From: Rhodospirillaceae bacterium
GTDB lineage: Bacteria > Pseudomonadota > Alphaproteobacteria > TMED109
Assembly: GCA_902615805.1 (NCBI GenBank)
Contig: CACMQH010000007.1
Coordinates: 1 to 42,072 of the forward strand
DNA length: 42,072 nt
Direction of reading: 5' to 3'
A model generated the notes under the pieces. The model made no database searches. It was given only the letters and a program-made list of their open reading frames with translations, and was not told the DNA's origin. Position numbers and translations under genes: made by a program. Positions 6,488 through 15,356 of this stretch are shown one piece after another. Every line of letters begins with the position of its first letter. The first letter of the stretch is position 1.

Positions 6488-7453
6488 TTATATTTTATGA
6501 TATTCTTTATACCAATTCACAAACTTTGTAAGCCCTTGTCTCAAACTGGTTTTTGGTTGAAACTTTAGTTCTTTTTTACTTTTTTCAATATCAGCAAAAG
6601 TTTTTTTAACGTCTCCTGGTTGCATTGAGACAAGTTTCTTCTTAGCTTTTTTGCCAATAGTTTCTTCTAAAAGTTTAATCATTGTATTTAATAACACTGG
6701 TGAATTATTGCCCAAATTATATATTCGATGTTTGGTAAATTTTTTATTTTTGGATAGTTTAATAGCTTTTTGAACACCATCAATAATATCATCTATGTAA
6801 GTGAAATCTCTGCTGAGGTTTCCTCTATTAAATACTTCTATTGCTTTGTTGTTAATTATTGACTCTGTAAATTTCCATATAGCCATGTCGGGTCTTCCCA
6901 TTGGACCATAAACAGTAAAAAACCTTAAACCAATAGAATTTAGTTTATACAAATTAAAATAACTTTCAGCCATTAACTCATTAGATCTTTTTGTCACAGC
7001 ATATAAAGATACGGGATTAGAAACATCATCATTTACAGAAAATGGCACTTTTCTATTTGCACCATAAACCGAACTAGAAGATGCATAAACTAAATTAGTA
7101 TTATATTTTCTACAATATTCTAATATATTTAAAAATCCATCTATATTGTATTTAAGATAAATACTCGGGTTTGTAATTGAATACCTTACGCCAGCTTGAG
7201 CAGCTAAATGGCATATAACACTTAATTTTTTTTTTTTTATAATTTTTTCTAGATTTAATGCTTTGGATAAATCCGCTTTTATAAAAGTAAAGTTTTTAAA
7301 TTTATTCAACTGTTTTAGTCTATACTTTTTTAAGTTAACGCTATAATAATCATTTAAATTATCTATTCCAATAACATTGAAATTCTGAGACAACATTTTA
7401 GATGCCAAATGACTGCCTATAAATCCTGCTACTCCTGTAATTAATATTGTCAT
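6488..7453 (-). CDS. NAD-dependent nucleotide-sugar epimerase, UDP-glucuronate 4-epimerase type
   Basis: This 321-residue extended short-chain dehydrogenase has the NAD-binding GVAGFIGSHLASKML at 7–21, the IDNLNDYY segment typical of UDP-glucuronate 4-epimerases, CHLAAQAGVRYSI, SSSSVYG and the catalytic YAVTK (Tyr/Lys). The RFFTVYGPMGRPDMA motif is also diagnostic of that subfamily. Such enzymes interconvert UDP-glucuronate and UDP-galacturonate for capsule, LPS or exopolysaccharide. No other surface-polysaccharide genes are nearby, so the end product cannot be inferred. A related UDP-glucose epimerase activity is less likely. A TATAAA box ends 5 nt before the ATG. Confidence 0.87.
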   Translation of the reverse strand: MTILITGVAGFIGSHLASKMLSQNFNVIGIDNLNDYYSVNLKKYRLKQLNKFKNFTFIKADLSKALNLEKIIKKKKLSVICHLAAQAGVRYSITNPSIYLKYNIDGFLNILEYCRKYNTNLVYASSSSVYGANRKVPFSVNDDVSNPVSLYAVTKRSNELMAESYFNLYKLNSIGLRFFTVYGPMGRPDMAIWKFTESIINNKAIEVFNRGNLSRDFTYIDDIIDGVQKAIKLSKNKKFTKHRIYNLGNNSPVLLNTMIKLLEETIGKKAKKKLVSMQPGDVKKTFADIEKSKKELKFQPKTSLRQGLTKFVNWYKEYHKI

Positions 7454-7509
7454 ATTTATTTATATATTGATTTAAAATTTACTATATTTGTATAAAAAAA
7501 TTACTATGT

Positions 7510-7515
7510 TATAAA
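7510..7515 (+). promoter_or_regulatory. Candidate -10 box of the indolepyruvate oxidoreductase gene
   Basis: TATAAA ends 6 nt before the ATG at 7522, preceded by a weak -35 TTTGTA (7487–7492) at 17 nt spacing. Transcription would begin on or next to the start codon, and no Shine-Dalgarno sequence is present. Confidence 0.4.
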
Positions 7516-7521
7516 TATACA

Positions 7522-10500
7522 ATGCTTAATGTTAGTTTAGAAGATAAATATTTAATAAGAAAAGGAAGAATTTTTGTAAATGGCACACAAGTTCTTGTTA
7601 AATTACCTCTTATACAAAAAGCTCTAGATAAAAAAAGAAATCTAAATACATCGGGCTTTATATCTGGTTATAGAGGATCTCCTTTAGGAAATTATGATAG
7701 AGCATTATGGCAAGCAAATAATCATTTAGTTGAAAATGATATTAAGTTTTCTCCAGGTTTAAATGAAGACTTGGCTGCTACTGCAGTCTGGGGCACACAA
7801 CAACCCAACTTAATTTCTGATTCAATAAATGATGGTGTATTTTCTATTTGGTATGGTAAAGGACCTGGTGTTGACAGAAGTGGTGATGCCTTCAAACATG
7901 CTAATTCTGCAGGAACAAATAAGAATGGAGGGGTGTTAGCTTTACTGGGGGATGATCATACAGCTAAATCTTCTACTTTAGCGCATCAAAGTGAATTTGC
8001 TATGTTAGATGCTCAAATACCAGTTTTAAATCCCTCTAATATTTATGATTTATTAGAATATGGACTATTTGGTTGGGAATTATCTAGGTTTTCTGGATTG
8101 TGGGTCTCTATGAAATGTATAACAAGTATTGTTGATAGTACTGCTTCAATAGAGATTGATGAAGAAAGTTTTAATTTTATAAAACCAGATCTTACAAAAG
8201 AAAAGTTAGATGTGCATATAAGACCTTATGATAACATGCTAGAACAGGAAAAACGTATACCTTCATTAAAGCTACCATTGGCTGTAGAGTTTGCAAAAAA
8301 AAATAATATTAATAAAGTTATTTGGAATAATGGTTTTAAAAATATAGGAATTGTTGCTACTGGAAAAGCATACGCTGATACTTTAGAATGCTTTGACTCA
8401 CTTAATATTAACGAAAAAAAAGCAAAAGACTTGGGGATACACCTCCTAAAAGTAGGTATGAGTTGGCCAATAGAGAATGAGAAATTTAAAAAGTTTTCCA
8501 GTGGAATGCAAGAAGTTTTAGTAGTTGAGGAAAAAAGAAGCTTTTTAGAAGCAAATATTAAAAACTGCTTATATAATACTCCTAATGCTCCAAAAATAAT
8601 TGTTGGCAAATTAGATGAAGATAATAATCAGTTAATTAAAGATGATTTTGAAATTAAAAAATCAGATCTCAAAAGAGTTTTAATTTCAAGGATTGAAAAG
8701 AATTGCAGAGTAAATTTAGATAATCTGAGTAATCACTTAAAAATAAATATTAAAACTAATCGAGAAAAAAATAATATAGAAAGAACCCCTTATTTCTGCT
8801 CAGGTTGTCCACATAATACTTCTACAAAAGTTCCTGCAGGTAGTAAAGCTATGGCAGGAATTGGATGTCATTTTATGGCAGCTTGGATGAATAGAAATAC
8901 TTCATTGTATACCCATATGGGAGCTGAAGGTACGAACTGGATTGGTATGGCTCCTTTTGTTAAAGACAGTCATATTTTTCAAAATATTGGCGATGGAACC
9001 TTTAATCACTCAGGAACGTTAGCTATTAGAGCATCCGTCGCAGCAAAAGTTAATATTACTTATAAAATTCTTTACAATGATGCTGTAGCAATGACAGGAG
9101 GACAACCAGTAGATGGAGTACCAACCACTGCTCAAATAACACATCAATTATATGGAGAAGGTGTTAAGAAAATAGTAATAGTTACAGATGAAATAGAAAA
9201 ATATAAAGATGTTATGGAAGAACTCTCAAAAGGTACAACCGTCCATCATAGAAAAGAACTAGAACTTATACAAAATAATTTAAAAACTATTAAAGGTGTA
9301 ACCGTAATTATATATGATCAAACATGCGCCACCGAAAAAAGAAGAAGAAGAAAAAGAGGAAAATTAAAAGACCCTGATAAAAGAATATTTATTAATCATT
9401 ATGTTTGTGAAGGTTGTGGAGATTGCTCAGTAGAGTCTAACTGTATTTCTGTAGAACCTCTTAAAACTGAATATGGCACTAAAAGAGTTATTAATCAATC
9501 AACCTGTAATAAAGACTATAGTTGTGCTAATGGTTTTTGTCCCTCATTTTTGTCAATTGAAGGCGGTAATATTAAAAAAAGATCTATCCCTAAGTTAAAT
9601 AACCCTACCTCTAAAATTAATGAACTAAAAAAACCTAATACTATTCCTTTAGATAATAAAACTTATAGCATTATTGTTACTGGTATAGGAGGTACTGGCG
9701 TTGTAACAATTGGAGCTTTAATTGGAATGGCAGCACATATCGAAAAAAAAGGGATATCTATTTTAGATCAAGTTGGTATAGCTCAAAAAGGTGGCGCTGT
9801 TTTAAGTCATATTAAAATAGCTCAAAATCCAAAAAATATATATTCTACACAAATAGCAGAAAAATCTGCTAATCTATTACTAGGATGTGATATAGTTGTT
9901 TCAGCCAGCAAAGAAGTAAGAGATATGCTTAGCACTAGTAAAACGTATGCTGTCATTAATAATAATGAAACACCCTTATCTCAATTTGTTTTGGACTCTA
10001 ATTTTACTTATAATACTTCACTCACATCTAACTTAATTAAAAGTAATACCTTAGAAATCAATCAAATTAATGCCACTGAACTTTCTAAATACTTATTTGG
10101 AAATACAATACTTTCAAATATATTTTTAGTAGGATATGCAATACAAAAGGGTCTCATACCTATTTCTGTTGATGCCTTAGAAAAGGCAATACAAATAAAT
10201 AATGTTAGTGTGGAAGAAAATTTAAGCGCCTTTAATTGGGGAAGACTTGCGGCAGAAGATATCAAATATGTATTAAAAAAGTGTAATCTCATTACTACTA
10301 AATATGAAAAGGATGAAAGATTAGAAGTACTAATTAATAATAGATACGACGACTTAATAAAATATCATAATAAAACATATGCAATGAAATTTAAAAATAT
10401 AATTAGCAAAGTAGTTGAAAAAGATAAAAAGTTTAAATCTAAAAAATTTAAACTGTCTAGATTAATTATAAATACTTTGTTTAAAACTATGGCTTACAAA

Positions 10501-10980
10501 GATGAGTTTGAAGTTGCTAGACTATATACTGATGGTCGGTTTGAAAAATATCTTAATGAAAACTTTGAAGGTAATTTTAAATTAGGTATATATTTATCAC
10601 CTCCAATACTAAATTTAAAAGACTCAAAAACGAAGAAGCCAAAAAAAATCCTATTTACAAAAAATATTTTTTATCTTTTTAACATTTTAAAAAAGTTAAA
10701 ATTTTTAAGAAATACGCCACTCAATATTTTTGCTTATAGCCTAGAAAGAAAAAAAGAAAAACAGCTAATTAAAACCCTAGATGACTGCATAAATTTAATT
10801 TTAAAAAAACTTAATAATAATAACTATAAAAATAGTTTAGCTTTAATTGAAATATTTTCAGAAATTAAAGGCTTTGGGCACGTTAAATTAAGAAATTTTA
10901 GTAACTTTGAAAATCAATACGAGCAAAGGATTAAAGAGTTCAAACAATCTTCAAAAAAAATAGACCTAGCAGCAGAATAA
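7522..10980 (+). CDS. Indolepyruvate:ferredoxin oxidoreductase, fused alpha/beta-gamma form
   Basis: The 1152-residue protein is the long fused form found in aerobic proteobacteria. Residues about 1–400 are the pyrimidine-binding half (GYRGSPLGNYDRALW, LNEDLAATAVWGTQ, GKGPGVDRSGDA). The TPP-binding half follows, with a cysteine cluster CSGCPHN...GIGCH near 428–453 and NIGDGTFNHSG near 490. A ferredoxin-like cluster VCEGCGDCSVESNC near 628–641 precedes a second cysteine group (SCANGFCPS). From about 715 comes the gamma domain, VTGIGGTGVVTIGAL, and then a roughly 220-residue C-terminal extension. The family oxidatively decarboxylates aryl 2-oxoacids from aromatic amino-acid transamination, giving acyl-CoA and reduced ferredoxin. 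The exact 2-oxoacid is not certain. The UbiB-like gene starts 11 nt downstream. Confidence 0.92.
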   Translation: MLNVSLEDKYLIRKGRIFVNGTQVLVKLPLIQKALDKKRNLNTSGFISGYRGSPLGNYDRALWQANNHLVENDIKFSPGLNEDLAATAVWGTQQPNLISDSINDGVFSIWYGKGPGVDRSGDAFKHANSAGTNKNGGVLALLGDDHTAKSSTLAHQSEFAMLDAQIPVLNPSNIYDLLEYGLFGWELSRFSGLWVSMKCITSIVDSTASIEIDEESFNFIKPDLTKEKLDVHIRPYDNMLEQEKRIPSLKLPLAVEFAKKNNINKVIWNNGFKNIGIVATGKAYADTLECFDSLNINEKKAKDLGIHLLKVGMSWPIENEKFKKFSSGMQEVLVVEEKRSFLEANIKNCLYNTPNAPKIIVGKLDEDNNQLIKDDFEIKKSDLKRVLISRIEKNCRVNLDNLSNHLKINIKTNREKNNIERTPYFCSGCPHNTSTKVPAGSKAMAGIGCHFMAAWMNRNTSLYTHMGAEGTNWIGMAPFVKDSHIFQNIGDGTFNHSGTLAIRASVAAKVNITYKILYNDAVAMTGGQPVDGVPTTAQITHQLYGEGVKKIVIVTDEIEKYKDVMEELSKGTTVHHRKELELIQNNLKTIKGVTVIIYDQTCATEKRRRRKRGKLKDPDKRIFINHYVCEGCGDCSVESNCISVEPLKTEYGTKRVINQSTCNKDYSCANGFCPSFLSIEGGNIKKRSIPKLNNPTSKINELKKPNTIPLDNKTYSIIVTGIGGTGVVTIGALIGMAAHIEKKGISILDQVGIAQKGGAVLSHIKIAQNPKNIYSTQIAEKSANLLLGCDIVVSASKEVRDMLSTSKTYAVINNNETPLSQFVLDSNFTYNTSLTSNLIKSNTLEINQINATELSKYLFGNTILSNIFLVGYAIQKGLIPISVDALEKAIQINNVSVEENLSAFNWGRLAAEDIKYVLKKCNLITTKYEKDERLEVLINNRYDDLIKYHNKTYAMKFKNIISKVVEKDKKFKSKKFKLSRLIINTLFKTMAYKDEFEVARLYTDGRFEKYLNENFEGNFKLGIYLSPPILNLKDSKTKKPKKILFTKNIFYLFNILKKLKFLRNTPLNIFAYSLERKKEKQLIKTLDDCINLILKKLNNNNYKNSLALIEIFSEIKGFGHVKLRNFSNFENQYEQRIKEFKQSSKKIDLAAE

Positions 10981-10991
10981 TTAAAATATCA

Positions 10992-12317
10992 ATGCCTAAA
11001 ACTAATAAAACCTATTATGGTAAAGAAGCAAAAAGAATCATAAAAGTTGGAACTAATGTTGGAGGATTTGTGGCTAAAATTGCTGCTAAAAACATTCTAG
11101 GCATTACTCAAAAAGATAAAAATGCAGAAGAATTAACACAACTGTTAGGAAATTTAAAAGGACCCATTATGAAAGTAGCACAAATTCTGTCTACTATTCC
11201 TGATGCAATCCCTGAACAGTATGCAAAAAAACTATCTATGCTTCAAGCTGAAGCTCCTTCAATGGGCTGGTTATTTGTAAAGAGAAGGATGAGAACAGAA
11301 TTAGGTATAAATTGGCAAGATAAATTTAAATATTTTGATAAAGAAGCTATTAAAGCAGCGTCCCTAGGTCAAGTCCATAAAGCTATTGAAAAAAATAAAA
11401 GTAGTTTACTAGCATGTAAGTTGCAATACCCTGATATGCTTTCATCTATTAACGCAGACCTTAAACAACTTAAACTTATTCTTAAGATTTATAAGCAAAT
11501 AGAAAGTACTATTAACACTGAAGATATATACTATGAATTAAAAGAACGATTAATAGAAGAAGCTGATTACCATAATGAATTTAAAAACATCTTGATTTAT
11601 AAAAATATATTCAAAAAACATAAGAGTATAAACATACCTGTTCCTAATAAAAATTTATCTACTAGTAAGTTATTAACTATGGAATGGCTTGAAGGTGAAG
11701 CATTAAATAAATTTTATAATGCTAATAAAACAGTAAGAAATAAAATTGCAGAAAATTTATTTAACGCTTGGTACCTTCCTTTCTATAAATTTGGAATTAT
11801 TCACGGAGACCCACATCCTGGAAACTATACTATTACAAATAATGGAAACAGCTTAAATCTTTTGGATTTTGGATGTATAAGAATATTTAACCCTAGTTTC
11901 GTGGGAGGAGTAATAAAATTATACAAAGCTTTATTGCATGAAAATAAAGATGAAGCAGCTAAAGCTTATAAAAGCTGGGGGTTTAAAAACCTAAATACTA
12001 AATTAGTAGACGCATTAAATATTTGGGCTCTATACCTTTATGGACCTTTATTAGAGGATAGAATAAGAAAGATTCAAGATCATCAAGGTGCTTCTTATGC
12101 AAAAGAATTATTAGGAAAAGTAAGAAAAGATTTGAAAAAATATGGCGGAGTTAAGCCTCCTAGAGAGTTTGTATTGGTTGATAGAGCTGCTATAGGTCTT
12201 GGTTCTGTTTTTATGCATCTAAAAGCAGAATTAAATTGGCACGAAAAATTTGAAGAACTCATTAAAAATTTTAATGAAAAAAAAGTTATTACTTCTCAAA
12301 AAAAATTATTACTATAG
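10992..12317 (+). CDS. ABC1/UbiB (AarF/ADCK) family atypical kinase-like protein
   Basis: The 441-residue protein has the UbiB-family core. KGPIMKVAQILSTIPDAIPE is the position of the KxGQ motif (here KVAQ). KAASLGQVHKA is the alanine-rich loop, ACKLQYP carries the ATP lysine, IIHGDPHPGNY is the catalytic loop and LLDFGCIR the metal-binding DFG. Unlike E. coli UbiB it lacks an obvious C-terminal membrane anchor, so it belongs to the shorter AarF/ABC1 branch. These proteins support ubiquinone biosynthesis or lipid/isoprenoid handling through ATPase activity. Its place 11 nt after the indolepyruvate oxidoreductase suggests one transcript, but no functional link is obvious. The KxGQ glycine is replaced by alanine, which could alter ATPase behaviour. 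Confidence 0.87.
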   Translation: MPKTNKTYYGKEAKRIIKVGTNVGGFVAKIAAKNILGITQKDKNAEELTQLLGNLKGPIMKVAQILSTIPDAIPEQYAKKLSMLQAEAPSMGWLFVKRRMRTELGINWQDKFKYFDKEAIKAASLGQVHKAIEKNKSSLLACKLQYPDMLSSINADLKQLKLILKIYKQIESTINTEDIYYELKERLIEEADYHNEFKNILIYKNIFKKHKSINIPVPNKNLSTSKLLTMEWLEGEALNKFYNANKTVRNKIAENLFNAWYLPFYKFGIIHGDPHPGNYTITNNGNSLNLLDFGCIRIFNPSFVGGVIKLYKALLHENKDEAAKAYKSWGFKNLNTKLVDALNIWALYLYGPLLEDRIRKIQDHQGASYAKELLGKVRKDLKKYGGVKPPREFVLVDRAAIGLGSVFMHLKAELNWHEKFEELIKNFNEKKVITSQKKLLL

Positions 12318-12321
12318 ATGA

Positions 12322-12480
12322 GTGGATATATTTTTTGTTATAATAACTGCATTAATAGCATGGCATGGACTTACCTTTAGAGATGCTGATGGAAAAAAAG
12401 ATTTTGTAAGATTATTATTTGGAGCGATTTCTCTATTATTTTGTTTAAGAGTATTATTCTTTGATATTTTAGGGGGCTAA
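12322..12480 (+). CDS. Small (52 aa) two-helix membrane protein, unknown function
   Basis: A GTG-initiated ORF begins 4 nt after the UbiB-like stop and ends 3 nt before the stop of the convergent TPR gene. The translation has two hydrophobic segments (DIFFVIITALIAWHGL and LLFGAISLLFCLRVLFFDIL) separated by a charged loop, RDADGKKDFVR. The pattern looks like a real inner-membrane microprotein, and the ORF fills the gap almost exactly. I do not recognise the family. An ATG at 12318 opens a different frame that stops after 20 codons. Confidence 0.55.
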   Translation: MDIFFVIITALIAWHGLTFRDADGKKDFVRLLFGAISLLFCLRVLFFDILGG

Positions 12481-12483
12481 TAA

Positions 12484-13056
12484 TTACATTTGATAATCTG
12501 GTTGTAATTTGTCTATTTCTATATTTTTTAATATTCTTTCATTGCTTTCCAGATCTATTTGATTTTCGAGATAAAATAACCTTTCTTGAATTGTAGATGG
12601 TTTAAAATGTATATTCTTTATAAACCTTTTAAACCAACTCATTCTATTTAATAACCTTTGGTCTTGCTGAATAGCTTTTCTGTAGTAAATTATTGCTTTT
12701 TCATAATCTTCTATTGTATCATACAAAATAGCTATATTTGTAAGAGCAGGTACAAAATTTTTGTCTCTTTTTAATACTAATTTAAAAATTTCTAAAGCCT
12801 CATTATAATTTTGTAACCTCAAAAGACACCTAGCCTCTCCTTCTAATGCGTATAAATTATTTGGTTCTAATTCAGAGGCTTTTCTATATAAATCTAATGC
12901 TTTTAAATAGTTTTTTTTTAAAAAATTATTGTTAGCTTCTATATAATTTTGGTTAATTTTTCCAATACTATTTTGGTAATCATATATTAACCAAAAAAAA
13001 ATTATAAATCCTAAAATAAAAGCTATTGTTTTAAATATTTTATAATTTGAAATCAT
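12484..13056 (-). CDS. Membrane-anchored TPR protein
   Basis: From the ATG at 13056, about 190 residues: a single N-terminal transmembrane helix (FKTIAFILGFIIFFWLIYDY), then at least three tetratricopeptide repeats. These are NYLKALDLYRKASELEPNNL, NYNEALEIFKLVLKRDKNFV and DYEKAIIYYRKAIQQDQRLL. The C-terminal part is charged and less repetitive. TPRs are protein-interaction scaffolds; the specific partner is unknown. The ATG overlaps the stop of the upstream small ORF (TAATG), implying translational coupling. A TTG two codons further upstream is in frame but is less likely to be used. Confidence 0.75.
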   Translation of the reverse strand: MISNYKIFKTIAFILGFIIFFWLIYDYQNSIGKINQNYIEANNNFLKKNYLKALDLYRKASELEPNNLYALEGEARCLLRLQNYNEALEIFKLVLKRDKNFVPALTNIAILYDTIEDYEKAIIYYRKAIQQDQRLLNRMSWFKRFIKNIHFKPSTIQERLFYLENQIDLESNERILKNIEIDKLQPDYQM

Positions 13057-13232
13057 TACCAAATAACTTTTACAGAATAAACGTAAACAAATATAAAATT
13101 TATTATTACAGACATTAATAAAGATCTATTTCTTATATAGTTTTTTTTTACTTGGAAATCTTCTTGATCCAACTTTCTGATAGACAAGCTAAAAATTAGT
13201 TTAAAAACAGGATAAACTAAGCATATAAACAT
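13056..13232 (-). CDS. Small (58 aa) membrane protein downstream of the symporter
   Basis: This ORF lies between the sodium symporter and the TPR gene on the same strand, and its stop overlaps the TPR start (TAATG). The product has two hydrophobic helices, MFICLVYPVFKLIFSLSI and LLMSVIINFIFVYVYSV, joined by a basic/acidic loop (RKLDQEDFQVKKNYIRNR). The frame is the same as the symporter's and stays open back to the symporter stop at 13281. It could therefore begin at a non-ATG codon such as ATA at 13269–13271, with an AGGG-like site before it, giving about 71 residues. Family not recognised; an accessory subunit of the transporter is possible. Confidence 0.55.
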   Translation of the reverse strand: MFICLVYPVFKLIFSLSIRKLDQEDFQVKKNYIRNRSLLMSVIINFIFVYVYSVKVIW

Positions 13233-13280
13233 TAATACACTTAGTGTTATCCTGTAGACTAATAGATTTATTGTTTTCCC

Positions 13281-15194
13281 TTATAAGTCTTTTTTAGAAG
13301 GAGTTGAAAACTCCATTTTATAGGCTAGCATCCACATCATATATACTCCAATAATCCAAAATAATATTTGCCAAGCCCATATTGAGGGAATACCAAAAAT
13401 CCATGTATCTGGATTTGTAGGGTCACCAAAAATCCAATTACCTATGACCGCACCTGGTCCTATTCCAAAGAAGAACCATAATAAAGTTATTATCCAAGCA
13501 ATAGGAATTAAATTTCTCTTTTCGGATGGTAACCCTGCATATTCCTTAAGGAAATTATGAAACTTCATTTTATGTGCTAACTCATCACTGTTTTGAGTAA
13601 AAAATGAAACTAATATTGCTATTCCTAAATTAAAGAAAATACCCCATCCAGCAGAATGTATAGTTAAAGGCCACCTTCCCCAAGCTGTAATACCAAGTGC
13701 AGCTCCTATACTTTCAGTACAAGTTACAGCAACCAAACCAGCTATAAGTCCAAGAGTTATACCTAATCTAGTTAACCAAGGCCAAAAACATATAGCAATT
13801 AATGCTGGCCACATTTGAAAACCATAAGCGACAGCTAATCCTCCAAGTAGAACAAGAGCATCAGTAGCTGTAGCTGCAACTAATAAAGCCATTACCACAA
13901 TTAATATCACAAATATTCTACCTAATAACACTTGTGTTTTATCATTAGCATTTGGTAATACATATCTCTTAACTAAATCTCTTGTAATCATAGCTCCTGC
14001 AGTTGACATATAGGCTGCTCCTGTGGACTGCATAGCTGCAAGTGCACAAACAGATAATAGACCCACTAGCCAAGGAGCTGTTTCAGACATTAAATTAATT
14101 AATTGAGGAACTAAGTTACCTTGCTTACTTGCAGTTTCCATTAAGTCTTGATTGCCTATATTGGGTCCAATTACATTATTTACTACTTCTGGATTATTAG
14201 TAACCATTTCTAAATTAGCACCTAAAAAATGAGACCCCATACCTTGTATTGCAGTAAATAAAAATAGTATTGCACCAATTCCAAAAGCTGATGCCCAAAC
14301 TTGTTGTGGAGCAAAAGGTTTAGGGCTCTGATTCGAAAATGCCCACATAGTAAATGCGGGTGCTGATTGTATCCCCATCAAGGCAAACATATAAGTAAGT
14401 ATCATAATTCCTGTCCAAGGCCCACCTACAGCCTTAGATCCAGCATCAACAAATTGTATCATTCCTGGTATTGCTACATAGTGACTATATCCTTCTTTAG
14501 TCAATTTAGTATCAGTCTGGCTGAGAACAGCAATTCCTTCAATTAAATTATTAAATCCTCCTAAATAACTTAAAGTGATAATACCAAGAACAATTATTCC
14601 TCCAGCTAAGAGGATACACTGCATAGTATCTACATATGCTACTGCTCTTAAACCTCCAGAAGCAACATATAATATAACTACAAGCGATAATAAAACCATT
14701 CCAGTAGTAACATCAAACATTTGATCAGTCAGAACATTAAAAAGAAATCCAGATGCACGGAGTTGAATTCCCAAGTATGGAACAGAAAATACTAAAGCCA
14801 CTAATACAACTAATATTCTAATAGTATCTGACCTAAAGTAATTAGAAAACATTTCACCTGGTGTTAGAAAGCCAAACTTCTTACCTATCATCCACTGTCT
14901 CTTTAAAAATAGCACCCCAGTAAAAGGTATTGTAATAGCATAAAAAGAAGCATATGCATATGGAAAACCGTCTCTATAAATTAAACCTGGATGCCCCATA
15001 AAAGTCCAGCCAGAAAATGACGTCGCCGTAGCTGCTAGAACGAAAACCCAAATTGATATTGACCTTCCTGCGATAAAGTAATCTCCAGCTGTTTTTGATT
15101 GCCTTGCACCTTTAATGCCCCAATAAATGCAGTATGACCAGTAAAGTGCTACGAACACAAATAGCCATAATACTTTGGCTTCTAATCCAAACAT
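13281..15194 (-). CDS. Sodium:solute symporter (SSS) family transporter
   Basis: About 637 residues with at least 13 hydrophobic helices and the SSS-family core. AGDYFIAGRSISIW follows the first helix, then ATSFSGWTFMGHPGLIY, and a substrate/sodium-site region SGGLRAVAYVDTMQ with the conserved helix 5 GG/D pattern. The C-terminal extension (ending IPSIWAWQILFWIIGVYMMW plus a cytoplasmic tail) is longer than in PutP. The substrate (an organic acid, amino acid or similar) cannot be assigned. I place the start at ATG 15194 because a GGGAGG Shine-Dalgarno lies 5 nt upstream. An in-frame ATG eight codons earlier (15218) has no such site. It is followed by the small membrane ORF and the TPR gene on the same strand. 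Confidence 0.88.
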   Translation of the reverse strand: MFGLEAKVLWLFVFVALYWSYCIYWGIKGARQSKTAGDYFIAGRSISIWVFVLAATATSFSGWTFMGHPGLIYRDGFPYAYASFYAITIPFTGVLFLKRQWMIGKKFGFLTPGEMFSNYFRSDTIRILVVLVALVFSVPYLGIQLRASGFLFNVLTDQMFDVTTGMVLLSLVVILYVASGGLRAVAYVDTMQCILLAGGIIVLGIITLSYLGGFNNLIEGIAVLSQTDTKLTKEGYSHYVAIPGMIQFVDAGSKAVGGPWTGIMILTYMFALMGIQSAPAFTMWAFSNQSPKPFAPQQVWASAFGIGAILFLFTAIQGMGSHFLGANLEMVTNNPEVVNNVIGPNIGNQDLMETASKQGNLVPQLINLMSETAPWLVGLLSVCALAAMQSTGAAYMSTAGAMITRDLVKRYVLPNANDKTQVLLGRIFVILIVVMALLVAATATDALVLLGGLAVAYGFQMWPALIAICFWPWLTRLGITLGLIAGLVAVTCTESIGAALGITAWGRWPLTIHSAGWGIFFNLGIAILVSFFTQNSDELAHKMKFHNFLKEYAGLPSEKRNLIPIAWIITLLWFFFGIGPGAVIGNWIFGDPTNPDTWIFGIPSIWAWQILFWIIGVYMMWMLAYKMEFSTPSKKDL

Positions 15195-15199
15195 ATAAT

Positions 15200-15205
15200 C
15201 CTCCC
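15200..15205 (-). promoter_or_regulatory. Ribosome-binding site deciding the symporter start
   Basis: GGGAGG on the minus strand with a 5 nt spacer to the ATG at 15194. It excludes the longer reading from 15218. Confidence 0.7.
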
Positions 15206-15272
15206 TAAAATTAAACATAATACCATATTTAACCTTAATTAGTTAGTAATTTTTATCAAAAATTGTCCTTAA

Positions 15273-15349
15273 TGGTGGGCCCGGTAGGACTCGAACCTAC
15301 GACCAAACCGTTATGAGCGGTTTGCTCTAACCAACTGAGCTACAGGCCC
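15273..15349 (-). tRNA. tRNA with CAU anticodon, probably tRNA-Ile2 (lysidine-modified)
   Basis: The minus strand gives a 77-nt cloverleaf with encoded CCA: acceptor GGGCCTG pairing with CGGGCCC, D-arm GCTC...GAGC, anticodon stem AACCG/CGGTT around loop CTCATAA, and T-arm GTAGG TTCGAGT CCTAC. The anticodon CAT is at 15313–15315 (plus-strand ATG). CAU can be elongator Met or Ile2; initiator Met is excluded by the paired first base. The variable region TTGGTCG resembles E. coli ileX, so I favour Ile2, which needs TilS-made lysidine to read AUA. In this AT-rich genome AUA is a common codon. The gene begins 7 bp after the rpoD stop. Confidence 0.9.
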
Positions 15350-15356
15350 TTAATTG

